Origin: Euphorbia lathyris
Taxonomy: Eukaryota > Streptophyta > Magnoliopsida > Malpighiales > Euphorbiaceae
Reading direction: 5' to 3'
NCBI RefSeq assembly: GCF_963576675.1
Contig: NC_088915.1
Location: 90,653,501 to 90,717,500, forward strand
Length of the DNA: 64,000 bases
Position 1 is the stretch's first letter. Each line of letters opens with the position of its first letter. The notes under the pieces are model-generated. The model was not told where the DNA came from and ran no database searches. It saw nothing but the letters and a program-made list of their open reading frames with translations. Below, in pieces: positions 11,064-22,786 of the stretch. A program made the position numbers and the translations under genes.

Positions 11064-12003
11064 TGATGTGAATCCAATTACGCGGGTGTAACAATCGGAC
11101 TCAACTTAGATTTACCCGACCGTCGAATTAAGATAAACACAAAGATAATAAAAATCAAAATCGTATTATAGGTGGTTCAGATAATAAACACACTAAAAGG
11201 AAGTAGAAGGGCGGCAATAAGTTCACCAATCCAAACAAATAACTCGAACAATCAAAACAGTATGAAACTGAACAACCTTTCGAATTGGATGAAAGAACCT
11301 GTGACGGGGTTGATTCTCAAACGCCTAGCCTTGACGATTGATCACGATCAAAATAATACTTCAAGAGTCGAAGCCGAAATACTAACTCTCAAAATAATAA
11401 AAGACTGCTAGAATTTTTGAAGGTGTAAAAACCAAATTATATTATAAATCAATCAATGCCCTTTCAATTCGTCCAGCACCCTTAAATAGGCTGAAAATAA
11501 AACAATCCTTAAGCAACTAGGAAAGCAAGCACACTAATCCTAGTCCAACTAGGAAACAATAAAAGACTAACCCTAAAGGCAAGCTGTTTACACGTTGTTT
11601 ATAACAGACTTGGTCTAACTACTCTAATCAATTTCATCCTAACTAAACCATTTAATAAAAAGACTTGGCCCACTTAGTTTTAGAATTAGATAAAGATCCC
11701 AATGGGTTAAATATATGTCTAACATATATTTGTCCAAAGCTCTCTTTAAATAAATCAATTTGGACCAACCTTGTACATCACAAATAAGACTAAGTTTCCC
11801 TAGCAAGGACTTGAACTATTGAGACAAACTCAGTTTCTTCCGTCAAGAATATTTCACTTGGAATGTTCCGAACTTCCTTCATTAAACCGTTGAATGCTTC
11901 TTGAACCTTCTTGGTTTGAGACCTTGTAATTCGCCCAACAGGAATCAAAGGGATTTGTAAGGTTTCATTCGCCCTCAGCTTCGTGCTTTCGAGATTCACA
12001 TCA
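11064..12003 (-). repeat. Chromovirus LTR-a (3' LTR)
   Basis: 940 bp, starting tgatgtgaatcc and ending gattcacatca on the plus strand. Matches 35287-36202 across its length and 34216-35071 in part. Confidence 0.9.
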
Positions 12004-12029
12004 TTCTTCCCCTCTTCAAGAGGATTCAT
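11790..12029 (-). pseudogene. Pol C-terminal tail reading into the 3' LTR
   Basis: An 80-codon frame starts in the polypurine region and runs into LTR-a. It contains GRITRSQTKKVQEAFNGL, resembling the basic C-terminal tail found after integrase in several plant chromoviruses. In CRM-type elements the end of pol overlaps the 3' LTR, which fits. Because pol upstream is deleted, this tail is detached. Equivalent frames exist in the other two LTR copies as a consequence of LTR identity, so it is not an independent gene. Confidence 0.5.
12004..12020 (-). promoter_or_regulatory. Chromovirus polypurine tract
   Basis: The minus strand reads CTTGAAGAGGGGAAGAA immediately before the LTR start TGATGTG. 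It is the plus-strand primer site and fixes polarity. Confidence 0.8.
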
Positions 12030-12042
12030 CCTCGAATCGCCA

Positions 12043-13875
12043 TCACCTGCGATAGAAGCTTGACAAGCCGTGAAAACTCCTTACCTCGGTAACTGACATG
12101 GGTGTAGGCCAATCCTGGATTGCTTTTACCTTTTCATCATCAACTTCCACTCCTTGGGCAGAAACTACAAAACCCAAAAACACAACCTTTTCCATGCAAA
12201 ATGTGCACTTCAAAAAGTTAGCATATAGTTGTTCTTTCCGCAGTGCCTCTAATACAGCTCGGATATGGCCAAGGTGCTCAGAAAGAGAATTAGAATAGAT
12301 AAGGATGTCATCGAAGTAAACAACAACAAATTTACCTATAAATTTCCTCAAAACATGGTTCATTAACCTCATAAACGTGCTAGGTGCATTAGTTAATCCA
12401 AAAGGCATAACTAACCATTCGTATAACCCATGTTTAGTTTTAAAAGCAGTTTTCCATTCATCACCAAGTTTCATTCTAATCTGATGGTACCCACTTTTTA
12501 AATCAATTTTTATAAAGTAAACAGCCCCACACAACTCATCTAACATATCATCAAGTCTAGGAATAGGATGATGATATTTTACCGTGATTTTATTAACTGC
12601 TCGACAATCAATACACATCCTCCATGTCCCATCTTTTTTTGGTACTAAGATGACCGGAACAGCACATGGGCTCATACTTTCACGAACTAACCCTTTTGAC
12701 ACCAGCTCCTCAATTTGCCTTTGAAGCTCCTTTGTCTCCTCGGGATTACTTCTATAAGCGGCTCGATTAGGAATTGATGCTCCGGGTATGAAATCAATTT
12801 GATGTTCAATTCCACGAATAGGAGGCAGTCCACTCGGCATCTCCTCAGGGAAAATATCTTCAAATTCCTGCAAAAGAGAGGAAACCACACTAGGAGGAAA
12901 CTGGTCAGATTTACTTACTGACAAGCTTAAACCTTTGCAATATAATAAAACTAGATTAAGTTTATTAGTTTCAGCTTGTTTAACATCTCTCATTTTGGCG
13001 TACAAGTTGAAATTATTGGCTTTTGCAACGCCCTTGCTTTCTTCTCTCCTCACCTCCTCTTCTCTCAACTCACTTGCCTTTTCTCTCACCTTTTCTCTCT
13101 TCTCACCCTTACTGATTTTATCACTCTTATTTTCTCTCTTCTCAATCGAACCCCCTTGCATAGATGAAGAATTTTGCAGATGGAGCTGATCCTGGTACAC
13201 TTGTGTTGGTGATAAAGGTAAGAGAGTGTAACGTTTTCCTTCCCTAATGAGGGTAATTTTGTTCAACTTGCCATTATGAATGGCTTCACGATCAAACTTC
13301 CATGGACGTCCTAAAAGGATATGACAAGCTTGCATAGGAACAATGTCACATAGAACTTGATCTTTGTAAGCTCCAATTGACAGACTGACTAAGACTTGTT
13401 TAGTAACCTTCACCTCATTACTATCATTGAGCCATTGAAGCCTATATGGTTTTGGATGTCGTGTTGTAGGCAGATCCAATTTCTCAACCATGGTAGTACT
13501 AGCAACATTACAACAACTACCACCATCTACAATTAGGCTACATACTTTATCCTTTACATGACAACGAGCATGAAATATATTCTCCCTTTGTTCGATAGCA
13601 AACTTATTTTGAACATTAAGCATTCGCCTAACAACAAGGGTTACGTTATCATTCAAAATATGCTCTCCGGTCTCCTCAATATCACTACAATCTTCTAATG
13701 GAGGCATACTATCATCATAATCAGATTCAGTATCAGTCACGACCTCACCATGTTTCAACACCATGGTGCGCTTGTTAGGGCAGTCTCGCATCATATGACC
13801 ACGACCTTGACATTTAAAGCATTTAATGTCTCTGTTTCTATTAGGAGTTTCAGTGGTTGTACCTTTGCTTTGCAA
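12043..13875 (-). pseudogene. pol: Chromovirus nucleocapsid-protease-reverse transcriptase
   Basis: A 610-codon open frame. A CCHC knuckle CFKCQGRGHMMRDC lies near residue 20. A protease follows (IVDGGSCCN in place of the usual D-T/S-G, then ILLGRPW), then RT with VPVILVPKKDGTWRMCID, LTNAPSTFM and the catalytic YFDDILIYS. It stops after SFYRR, at the RT-RNase H boundary. RNase H, integrase and any chromodomain are deleted down to the polypurine tract. It is in frame with gag upstream across one TAG (13954-13956). Aspartates of the RT active site are intact. Confidence 0.9.
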
Positions 13876-13953
13876 GTCTTCTTTAGCCTTGAAATTAGAT
13901 TTAGGCTTTAGGTTCTGAGGTGAGCTCTTCTCCTCACGTTTGTAATTAGGCTT

Positions 13954-14677
13954 CTAAGATGATGAAGAAGAAGAATTACCCAAGCGTGATTTCCCTTTCC
14001 GACGGAGTTGTTTCTTGATTTTAATGGCCTTATGGAGCAGCTCTTCCATTGTGATATAGTGTTGAAGTTCGACAACATCAGCTACATCTTCATTCAAACC
14101 TCCCAAAAACCGAGCCATTGTTGACTCCTCATCCTCTTGGACATCAGCCCTCATCATAGCGACTTCCATTTCTTTGTAGTAGTCTTCCACACTTTTATCT
14201 CCTTGCCTTAAGCTTTGCAACCTGTTAAGGATTTCACGGTAATAATAAGAAGGAACAAACCTCTTTTTCATGAACCGCTTCATTTCACCCCACGTCTCAA
14301 TGGCTGGGTCTCCATCTCTATGTTGGCTCTTCCGAAGTTGATCCCACCAAATGGCTGCATAATCAGTGAACTCGGAAACAACTAACTTGATCTTTTTCTC
14401 CTCCGAATAATAGTGGATATCAAATATGGCATCTACCTTTCTCACCCATTCAAGATACAAGTCGGGGTCACTTTTACCTTGAAACGATGGAATTTTCATC
14501 TTGATGGTGTTCAGATTACCGTCTTCCCTTGTCCCCCTTCGGGTGTTTCTCCTAGAATGAGAACTTGATTGTTCTTCCTCTGAATCATCTTCAAAATCAT
14601 CTTTTCGATTAGGATGTGTTGGTCTCTTTTTCTCCAACTTTACCCGTAATAGCTCTTCCTCTAAGAGGGCTATTGCT
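13954..14677 (-). pseudogene. gag: Chromovirus gag, 5' truncated
   Basis: The frame is open from 14677 with no ATG. It contains IPSFQGKSDPDLYLEWVRKV, the start of the retrotransposon gag domain, WWDQLRKS, and SVEDYYKEMEVAMMRADV. An S-run then a TAG ends it; the pol frame follows in phase 26 codons later, and the stop probably replaces Trp. At 14677/14678 the gag sequence is joined to the leader in inverted orientation, so the normal gag start is lost. Confidence 0.85.
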
Positions 14678-14841
14678 GTTGGTATCAGAGCACTCAGACG
14701 AATTAAGGTGTATCGTTCTAATGTATTTGCAACTTTATTTCATCGAGTTCCGCAACTGTTTGATTCTAGAATAATTTAGGGTTCATTGTGTAGCGAATTT
14801 CTTTCCTTCTTTATCCCAAAAAAAAATCTCTATTTGTGTGA
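14678..14841 (+). other. Inverted chromovirus leader with primer-binding site
   Basis: Reads gttggtatcagagcactcag on the plus strand, the reverse complement of 35072-35286. It continues at 34178-34213 after the Athila-2 insertion. In a minus-strand element this leader is backwards and lies on the wrong side of gag. It indicates an inversion or a chimeric cDNA. Confidence 0.85.
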
Positions 14842-16110
14842 TGTTGTCCTCAGATTAGACTCTAGCAAGTGCACTAGATACAAGTAATAAAGTGATAAGT
14901 GAGTATCGTCTCCACAGGGATTGTGATTCAAATCAATATTAGAAATCGTTTCTAAACAGTGTGTGTCACAACAGTGTCTTCTTTTATCGTTGATTTTTTG
15001 ATGTTGGTTACTGAACAATTCAGGCAGACTGATGAAACAAGAAAATGAAATAACTTTGCAAAGATTTAGAGAATAGAACAGGCTCGACATAGCCGAACAC
15101 GGTGTGCTATGTCTTACAACATTCCATGAATACAAGACAATGCCAATGAAGCCAAAGTTTCAGTTTGAAGTGAGTTTGAGTCAACTTTCGTGTGTTCTCA
15201 AACTCCTAAGATTTACTAACACCTTTAGCGTCCTAAAGATACGTTATTTCTAGCATTAAGAATAAAACTGCATTTCTAGATGAGAAAACCCTTGACACAA
15301 CCTTCTAACTTGTCAGCTTCGAAGTTGGGAGATCAATAGAGATATCGGTGAAGATGAAAGCAGTGTCCTAACATTCATCTAACACATACATAAATGCTTA
15401 AGCATGAAAGTTAAACCCTCATTGATCACAACATTGGCAAAATATGAAATATTCATTAAAACATTGTAACACTTACATCACCGGGTCGGCCATGCCGTGC
15501 CCGTTCAAAATGGACTACTCACTCATATCGAGCAGTGAGCAGTCGATGGTTCTTGATACAGCTTGAGACTCCATGGGAGCTCTCCTCCTTCTATTCTATT
15601 TTTCTAAAGAAAGATACTAAAAATCCCCCCTTCTTTAACTTTTCTCTGCTTCACCTACTTAAAGGGAAAGACAAAGGCCAAAATCGGTACAACTTCCGTA
15701 CCCTTTCTACAAAATAAGTCAACTACCAACTACGATTAAAATAAACTAAAATGATTAAATTTCGATTAACCCTTGAACACTCAAGGGGGTGATACTTCAA
15801 GTCATCTTGCTTCTTTAGGCAATCCCATCGCCACACACTTTCACCTACCGCTCTGCCGCTTTCTCTGCCACTGCCACTATGATCTGTCGCTGTCCATCAT
15901 TGGATAATCCGGCGTTTGACCGTTGGATACAAGTAAAGCTCCACTCCTCTTGGCTTTAGCAAAACAAGCTATTTCCAGCGAGTTTAGCATTTCTCTTTGC
16001 TTATCTGCACAAGGACAGTCATTAGCCCTGATTTCTTACCAAATGACATAATAAAACACCCAAATTCCTTATAAATACTATGTTAAACTTAGTCAATTTC
16101 ATGCCTAACA
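14842..16110 (-). repeat. Athila-2 3' LTR
   Basis: 1269 bp, tgttgtcctcagattag to catgcctaaca on the plus strand. Ends are shared in style with Athila-1 (TGTTGTCCTCA), and the interior is related but diverged. Confidence 0.92.
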
Positions 16111-16148
16111 AATACCCCCAAATTGAACCTTTGCTTGTCCTCAAGCAA
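16111..16148 (-). promoter_or_regulatory. Athila-2 polypurine tract plus hairpin
   Basis: AATTTGGGGGTATT adjoins the 3' LTR. ttgcttgtcctcaagcaa (16131-16148) is an inverted repeat with 6-bp arms around gtcctc, in the same position as in Athila-1. Confidence 0.75.
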
Positions 16149-17675
16149 CAAATTGTAAGAAGGAATCAGAAAAAAATTAGGAATGAAATTAGTTTCAGGG
16201 AATGAGACAGAGGAATACAGAAACACAGAACGCTTGGCATAAAGAGGAAATGAACAGATGCATGTTGAGGTTTCATCGAAGAGCTAAAACTCGTTTTAGA
16301 AATTGTGTCCTTTTTGCTCAAGAAATTCCTCAAATCTTAAAATTTAGACGTCCTCTTTCACCAGGAGTCACCAACTGCCAGACATGCCTCAATAAGGAAT
16401 GGAACAATTCACTCACTCTCGCATGGCATCTTTTTGCAATAGGACTAAGCATGCGATTTCACTCCTCAGCTCAGACACCACACCCTTAGGGTGCCAGTTT
16501 GCCTATTGGTCCCGAATCCAAGGGTCAAAGTTCCTCCTGACATAGTCCAAAGGACTTATATAGGTTGTAATGTTCGGTTTAGGCTCTGGTTTGACAGTGA
16601 AAGGCTATTTCAGTGTATGAATTCTGTCTTTTTACAATTTATTTAACGTATGCAGCCTATAATGATTGTTGTTTACACACTCTTTTATCTACACAACCTG
16701 TTTACTCATAACCCAGTACTCTTTCGAATATTCATTAAGGTTCCTTCCTCCCCTCATTATATTCCCCAGTTCTTTCAATCTTTTCCTTAAGCACTGTTTG
16801 CTCAATTGCTTATTTTCGCAAAACTTAAGCACGTGATTTTTATTTTAAACAATTGGCTTTTCAAAGCATAAGACAGAACTCAGGGTGTTTTAGAGTTATA
16901 AGTGAAGGGAGAGGGCTATCATTCACGGTTTTTTCAGAAAGAGCAGGTCATGGCTCGACTTGGTATCCTAATCATTGGGGTGCAAAGCACATGTGCCTTT
17001 TGTGTAGCGGAGAGGGTAACTAAATGCCTCTTTCCTCCTATAAAAGTCAGAACCAATCACCATTTCAACAGGGCACCAAGGCAAATTCTCCCTAAAGATA
17101 GTGAGCGCTGGCCCACTCATAAAAATTAATGCATAGCAAAGATGCATTCTAAGGCTCAAGTTCTCACTATTTTTGGGGAAATGCAGTAAGGCAGTGGTTA
17201 CTAATTTTGAAAGAGGAATTAAAAATTTCAAAATTCTTGGAACTTCCTGAAATTTAGGGACACGAGGTACAAACAAGCGAGTAACACAACCATTACACCA
17301 AAGCATGCACAGTCTGTTCTTGGATTCCTACTGAACACCAAACAATTTACTAGACGGTGCAAACACAAGCGGAGAGAAAGAAAGAAAAAAAAAATGGAAC
17401 CAAACAATAATTACCAAGGATATGTGCAAAAATTCTCAAGGGATATTTGTTCTACATCAAATTACTAATTCAAACAAACAAATTAAAAGCATTTATCATG
17501 TTATTTCCGCAATAAATTGTGACACACACAATCCACCCCCAAAAAATAATACAACATTGTCCTCAATGTTATGAATCACGGCAGCAGATTGTTAATAAAA
17601 CAGGCAGACCATAACATGATAGAGTGAGGGTGATTAGAGGTTACCAGATGCTAGGACAGCGACTATCGGTACAGA
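16149..17675 (-). other. Athila-2 3' non-coding region
   Basis: No gene seen. Short open frames are not conserved with the corresponding Athila-1 segment. Near 17533-17570 it repeats the module of a G-rich polypurine run and the inverted repeat aacattgtcctcaatgtt. Confidence 0.65.
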
Positions 17676-19090
17676 TCAGGCGTGATGGGAGAGAGAGGAG
17701 TTAACCTCTCTATCCACAGGGGCAGGAATGCCCTCCTCTTTCGAGGAGGCAGCAGCATTAGCCTTAACATTAGCACTGGCAGGTGTTTCGGGCATTTGTC
17801 TTACTGGACTTTTTACAGAGAACCCAGAAGGACTTTCCTTGGCATGCTCCTCAATGCAAAGGCTCTTGAGCATATCGATTTTGCCTTGTTGCGACGCGTA
17901 TTTTTGCTCTATGGCGAATATCATCTCGCGGTTTGCCAGATTCTGGGCAAACAGGGCGTTGAATCGATCCATTACATCCTCGCTGGTCAGCTTTGCACAC
18001 TTCTTATAAAAGTCTAAATCCTTTGGCTTCTCGACTTGCTCGGAATCCGACGACACTGATACAGTAGGCTCGCTTTTCCTTTTTCAGCTCTCAGTCTGCC
18101 GAGATGTAACAAAGTCAGACATCCAGACCCACTTCCCGTTCACCAGTTTTCCGAATAGCATCTTTTGGAGGTTCTTGAGATCAATCGGGTCAGGGTGATT
18201 CACAATCGTGAGACGAGAGCGGTCTTCTGGTTTAAAAACCCCGATTGACTCCGCAATCCTGGTGACAATGCTTACGATGACGATCTAGAATCCGAGAGCT
18301 ATAAAGAGGCATTCACCACAACTCCTGATGTTTTCGACTCTGTGGCCTTCTAGGAATCACTTTCAGGACAGAAACATTATGACGACAGTTTGTCCAAGAC
18401 GTCCAATATCGATGATTACGGTGTTCGGTATTTGCACAAGTTGATCTCCGATACAATTTTCGCCCGGGAAAACCAAGCCACCATGCCACATGCAGATCTC
18501 ACCGTGTTGTGGAGTATGACAGTTGGACCGAGAATGAATTTGGGATTCTGGTTCGGAGAATACATCAACGCTTTTTCCAAGAAAAACTCGCCGATCATCT
18601 GGTTAAACAGGTTAAGCGAAGGCCTCTGGGAGTGACCTATGAGCCTGAAGCTAAATTTTCCCTCTTCGTCAGGTTCGGTTATCTCAGCGTTGTGCTTAAA
18701 GGTGGCCAAGAACTCGAGTGTCAGTTCCCGATAGGCAGGTTCCGTCATTTCAAAGAAACATTCAAAATGACCGGCCTTCATGAGGTTGCGCACACGATCC
18801 TCGAGCTTCAGCTTCTTTAGGGTTTCCCAACAAACTGTTCGGATGGGTCCGAACTGAAGTTTTGCTAACTCATCATAGTACGCCTGTACAGAGGCGTCTT
18901 TAAACTGGGAGAGTTTCTTGACCAGCTTTTCATCCGGGACAAAAGCCACAGTGCTCTGCTCCGCCATTTTTGCTTTTGCTTTCTCTTTCTTGGAAGAACC
19001 CTCTATTTTCACGTTTTTTCCCGAGCCTCGGGTTCTCATTTCGCTTTCTAGTTTAAGTAGGGTTTTCCAGTGGTACAGGGCACAGATCAT
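17676..19090 (-). pseudogene. Athila env-position ORF (ATHILA ORF-1-like)
   Basis: Two open stretches, 19090-18416 and 18056-17676, belong to one broken ORF; an intermediate stretch containing MLFGKLVNGKWVWMSDF links them in other frames, ended by a TGA near 18083. The N-terminal half contains FGPIRTVCWETLKKL, KAGHFECFFEMTEPAY and RELTLEFLATF, typical of the ORF that follows pol in Athila elements. The role is unknown. It has often been called env-like by position, but I see no convincing signal peptide or membrane segment. The C-terminal part is Ser/Ala-rich and charged. Confidence 0.72.
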
Positions 19091-19679
19091 GAACTGCCTT
19101 TGTGAAAAGAAACCTCAAAGAAAAGAAAGAAATATGGTGAAAGACGGACTGAAATGAGATAAATCTTCTTTAAGTAGGGGAAACGAGGCGTCTTCTCGCC
19201 AATCTGTCATTATGAGGTCGAATCAGAGTCGGCCACCTGGACAGATTGGCAGAAAGGCACGTATTTTCGAATTAGAACGAGGGGTGATGAACGGTCAAGA
19301 TTTGAGTTTAGCATTTATTTCCACCTAACCGTTCAATCTTATCGAGGAGAAAAACATGCGGTATGATTGCCTATGGGCATAGGAGTGGACGTTCCACTTT
19401 TCCTAGCTTTTAATAAAAAAATTCTTTTCTACCGCCCTAATTTCTACGATACTCCCTTCCCTACAAAACAGGTACAATTGTACTACCTCACCCTCGGAAG
19501 GATTTTTAGGTTTTACAATTGTGCCTGGGCAGAAGACACTCATTATGAAGCAAAACTCAACAGATATGACACAAGAATAAAAATAAAAATAAAAATAAAT
19601 AAAATGCAAAGTTACTTGTGCTACAATTGGTGTTTGTAGCAGACACCCTGTTCTCGTGCTTTTACTGACTTGGGGGATC
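19091..19679 (-). other. Spacer between integrase and env-position ORF
   Basis: About 590 bp without a gene. It would hold the leader of the env-position ORF. No clear promoter motif was identified. Confidence 0.5.
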
Positions 19680-20960
19680 CTAGAAATGAACAGTATCGAT
19701 CTTCCTTGTGTGATCGTTCTCTAAATATGGTTTTAATCTTTGCCCGTTCACCTTAAAAGGATCACCCCCGTACTTGAAAATTTCAACAGCTCCATGTGCG
19801 AATACACGGTTCACTATGAATGGTCCTGACCATCTTGACTTGAGCTTTCCTGGAAAGAGCCTCAATCGTGAATTGTAGAGAAGGACATTTTGTCCCTCAT
19901 GAAACACCTTGTTCAGGAGCTTTTTGTCGTGCCACTGCTTGGTCCTGGCTTTGTAATTCACCGCATTTTCGTACGAGAACAGTCTGAATTCCTCCATTTC
20001 GCTCAGTTGTAAACTTCTCTGTTCACCAACAGCCTGTGTCTCAAAATTTAAAAATGTTAACACCCAAAATGCACGGTGTTCCATTTCCACCGACAGGTGA
20101 CAAGATTTCCCGTATAACAAACGAAATAGAGACATTCCAATCGGTGTTTTATAAGCGGTACGATATGCCCATAGATCATCATCGAGCTTGTTTGCCCAAT
20201 CCCTCTGAGAGTTGCCAACAGTTTTCTCTAAAATTCTTTTTATTTCTCTATTAGAGATCTCTACCTGTCCACTGGTTTATGGATGGTAGGGTGTGGAAAC
20301 CCTGTGTGAGACTCCAAGTTTCCCCATTAATTTTTCAAATTTCGCATTACAGAAGTGGGTCCCTTGATCACTGATGATCGCTCGCGGGACCCCGAATCTG
20401 GCAAACAGCCTTTTCAGAAATTTTACTACCACACGGTCATCATTGGTGGGACTAGCCATTGCTTCGACCCACTTGCTCACATAATCCACAACCACTAAGA
20501 TGTATTTATTTCCTAAGGATGTAGGGAATGGTCCCATAAAATCTATGCCCCAAATGTCAAAAATTTAGCACACAACTATGTTGTTGAGGGGCATAGCATT
20601 TCGAGCCGAAATGTTGCCAGTTCGTTGGCACTCATTGCAAGTGCTAACGAAGGCATGGGCATCCTTGAAAAGAGTGGGCCAGAAAAAACCTGATTGGAGA
20701 ACCTTGGCTGCGGTTCGGCTTGCGCTATGGTGTCCTCCGGCTTCACGGTTATGACAGTGGCTTAGAACATCATGTCCTTCTTCTTGCGATATACATCTTT
20801 GAATGATTTGGTCCGCGCACAACCTGAAAAGGTAAGGGTCATCCCAAAAGTAATATTTGACTTCGGAGAAAAACTTCCTTCTTTGATTCGTGGACAGGTT
20901 GTGTGGCTTGAGCGAAGTTTCAAGGTAATTAGCTATATCGGCGAACAGTGGTGCCCTAAT
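19680..20960 (-). pseudogene. Athila-2 integrase, 5' truncated
   Basis: Reading from 20960: the RNase H-integrase linker (KFFSEVKYYFWDDPYL), the zinc-binding part (HDVLSHCHNREAGGHHSA then CNECQ), the catalytic core ([10 protein letters not shown], then [10 protein letters not shown] with the second Asp), and the C-terminal tail ending at a TAG at 19680. In-frame stops interrupt it after NNIVVC (near 20565) and after STPYHP (near 20274). RT and RNase H upstream are missing because the Sirevirus-like LTR begins at 20961. Confidence 0.88.
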
Positions 20961-22289
20961 TGTAAGGTTGTAAGTATAGTTCCAAGGGGGGGGTTAGGAA
21001 CTATTTAAACTTTTTTCGCAATTAGGGCAGACTTCTTTTTCTAAGGAAAAAGGTTTTAACAGCGGCGCTGAGTAAGCAGCAAGATACTGGCTTAGTCAAC
21101 TGGTGACTAGGTCAGTTTCTTAGCTTGAGTCAGGAGATAGCACTTAGAGTCTATTCCTGAGCTCAGACGTTCAACGCGCACAACTCAACTTGACCTCTTT
21201 ACTTGGTTAGTTTTTTATTATTTTAAGCAAGCAATATATATAAGGAGTTAAAGGTAAGAAATACTTCACTCAGCAGATTTATCCAGGTTCGGCTTCTTCT
21301 AAGCCTACGTCCTGTCCCCGGAACACGTTCCGAGATTTCGAATCCTCTACTGAGCTCTTTAAAGGTAGAGCCTCAAACCTTTTACAATATTAGCAACTGA
21401 GTATGACAAGAGTACCTTCCTCTATACCTCTACTCAATCCTAACCTCTCGCTGAGTACTTAAAATCGAGTACTCAGCCTCTCCTTTCTATCTCTAGAAAT
21501 GATAAGTGTTTTGTCCTATACAAATATTTGCTAAGACACTTTAGACGATTGAAACAATCACTCTAGACTTTTACACAGATATAAGAATTGTAGTGTAAGA
21601 TTTTGCTTTGCTTCTTTGCTTGCAGAACTTGTAGAAATTTGGTCAGCGTAATGGCTTGATCAAGTTCTGTGTCGAGTGAAGCTTCTGATGGCACTATTTA
21701 TAGAGACGTCTGGGCATCGGTCATTTCGAATTTCGAAATAACCGTTGGAGGGAAACGGCTACATGTCATTGTCATCCTGACTTGCTCAGAGCTCTCGGCC
21801 AATCAGAATTGTGTATCTTCTGTCCTCGGTCAGCTCAGCAGACTGTCTCTCCTTTTATGGTAAAGTCAACTGGACAGCATACTGTGTCGTCTGAACTTTG
21901 CCCAAAGGGGAAATACTTTGTCTAGAAGTTTTCCTTTGCCAGCTGCTGTCTTGTACGCTTTGTCGAGACTACTCAGCAACTTCATCTTGAAGTTGTTCCC
22001 GAAGGTCTTCTAGATCATTCCTTTTGCTGAGTTGCGTTTTGTTTAAAACGGGGTACGTCTTGACACACGCGGGCCGAGTTGTACTGAGCTATTTGACTTG
22101 GGCCTTGACTTCCGTATTGGGCTTGGGCCTTTTAATTCTTATGTCTTATAACAGTTTTAACTCAACATTGAACAAACACATTAGTAGAATAAATCAAAGC
22201 ATTTAAACTTAGTGTGTTTAGAATATGTATTTTAAATTATACTTAAACAATTTTGTCAAATCAAAATTATGTGGAAAGGTGTTTCAACA
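20961..22289 (-). repeat. Sirevirus-like A, 3' LTR
   Basis: 1329 bp. Contains a TATAAATA box on the minus strand (21695-21702) and a 10-bp inverted repeat gctgagtact/agtactcagc with an 8-nt loop (21450-21477). The terminal bases tgtaagg differ from the tgttggtccc of the other LTR by a short deletion. Confidence 0.87.
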
Positions 22290-22336
22290 GAGCTCCCCCA
22301 TGATAGTTGACCTATTATACCTAGCAAACTCCCCCG
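22290..22336 (-). promoter_or_regulatory. Two polypurine tracts
   Basis: The minus strand reads ATGGGGGAGCTC next to the 3' LTR. A second tract, CGGGGGAGTTT, lies at 22328-22338. Multiple polypurine tracts before the 3' LTR are a described trait of Sireviruses. Confidence 0.7.
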
Positions 22337-22786
22337 TAAGGGTTGAGCTACTGACTTAGTTTTACTCTAAACATTTACAGGTTTAATCGAGTAAGTCTAA
22401 GGTCAGTTTTCAAATATAGGTCAGCATATTCTATTTACTCAGTATAAAGCGGAAGGTTTAAACAGTTAGAGTGCGCTGAGTAATTTGTTGTTCAATGAGT
22501 TCTTAAAAGACAATGTTTTATAAACACATAGGTCAAAGTCAAACATGTTATCAGCATTTGATTCAATCAATAAGTTTCATAAGTATTAAACATAGCTGAT
22601 TTAATTGAAGATACATAATGACTCAGTACACAGCAACATATATCATAACTCATGAATAGAATGAAAGATGCAGATATGATATTAGATAGTCAGTGTTTAC
22701 AATCAACAGTTCAAAGATAGGCAAAAAAAAAGACATACTTAGCTAGCCTATATATCTAAATAGACATACTTAGCTAGCCTATATAT

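Noticed and set aside
11172..11411. 79-codon open frame repeated at 34240 and 35395
   Set aside because: It recurs because it lies in the three chromovirus LTR copies. It has no recognisable domain and is on the strand opposite to the element.
17676..19090. Viral envelope gene
   Set aside because: Position after pol invites the name, but no signal peptide, glycoprotein-like cysteines or membrane helix are visible. Called env-position ORF only.
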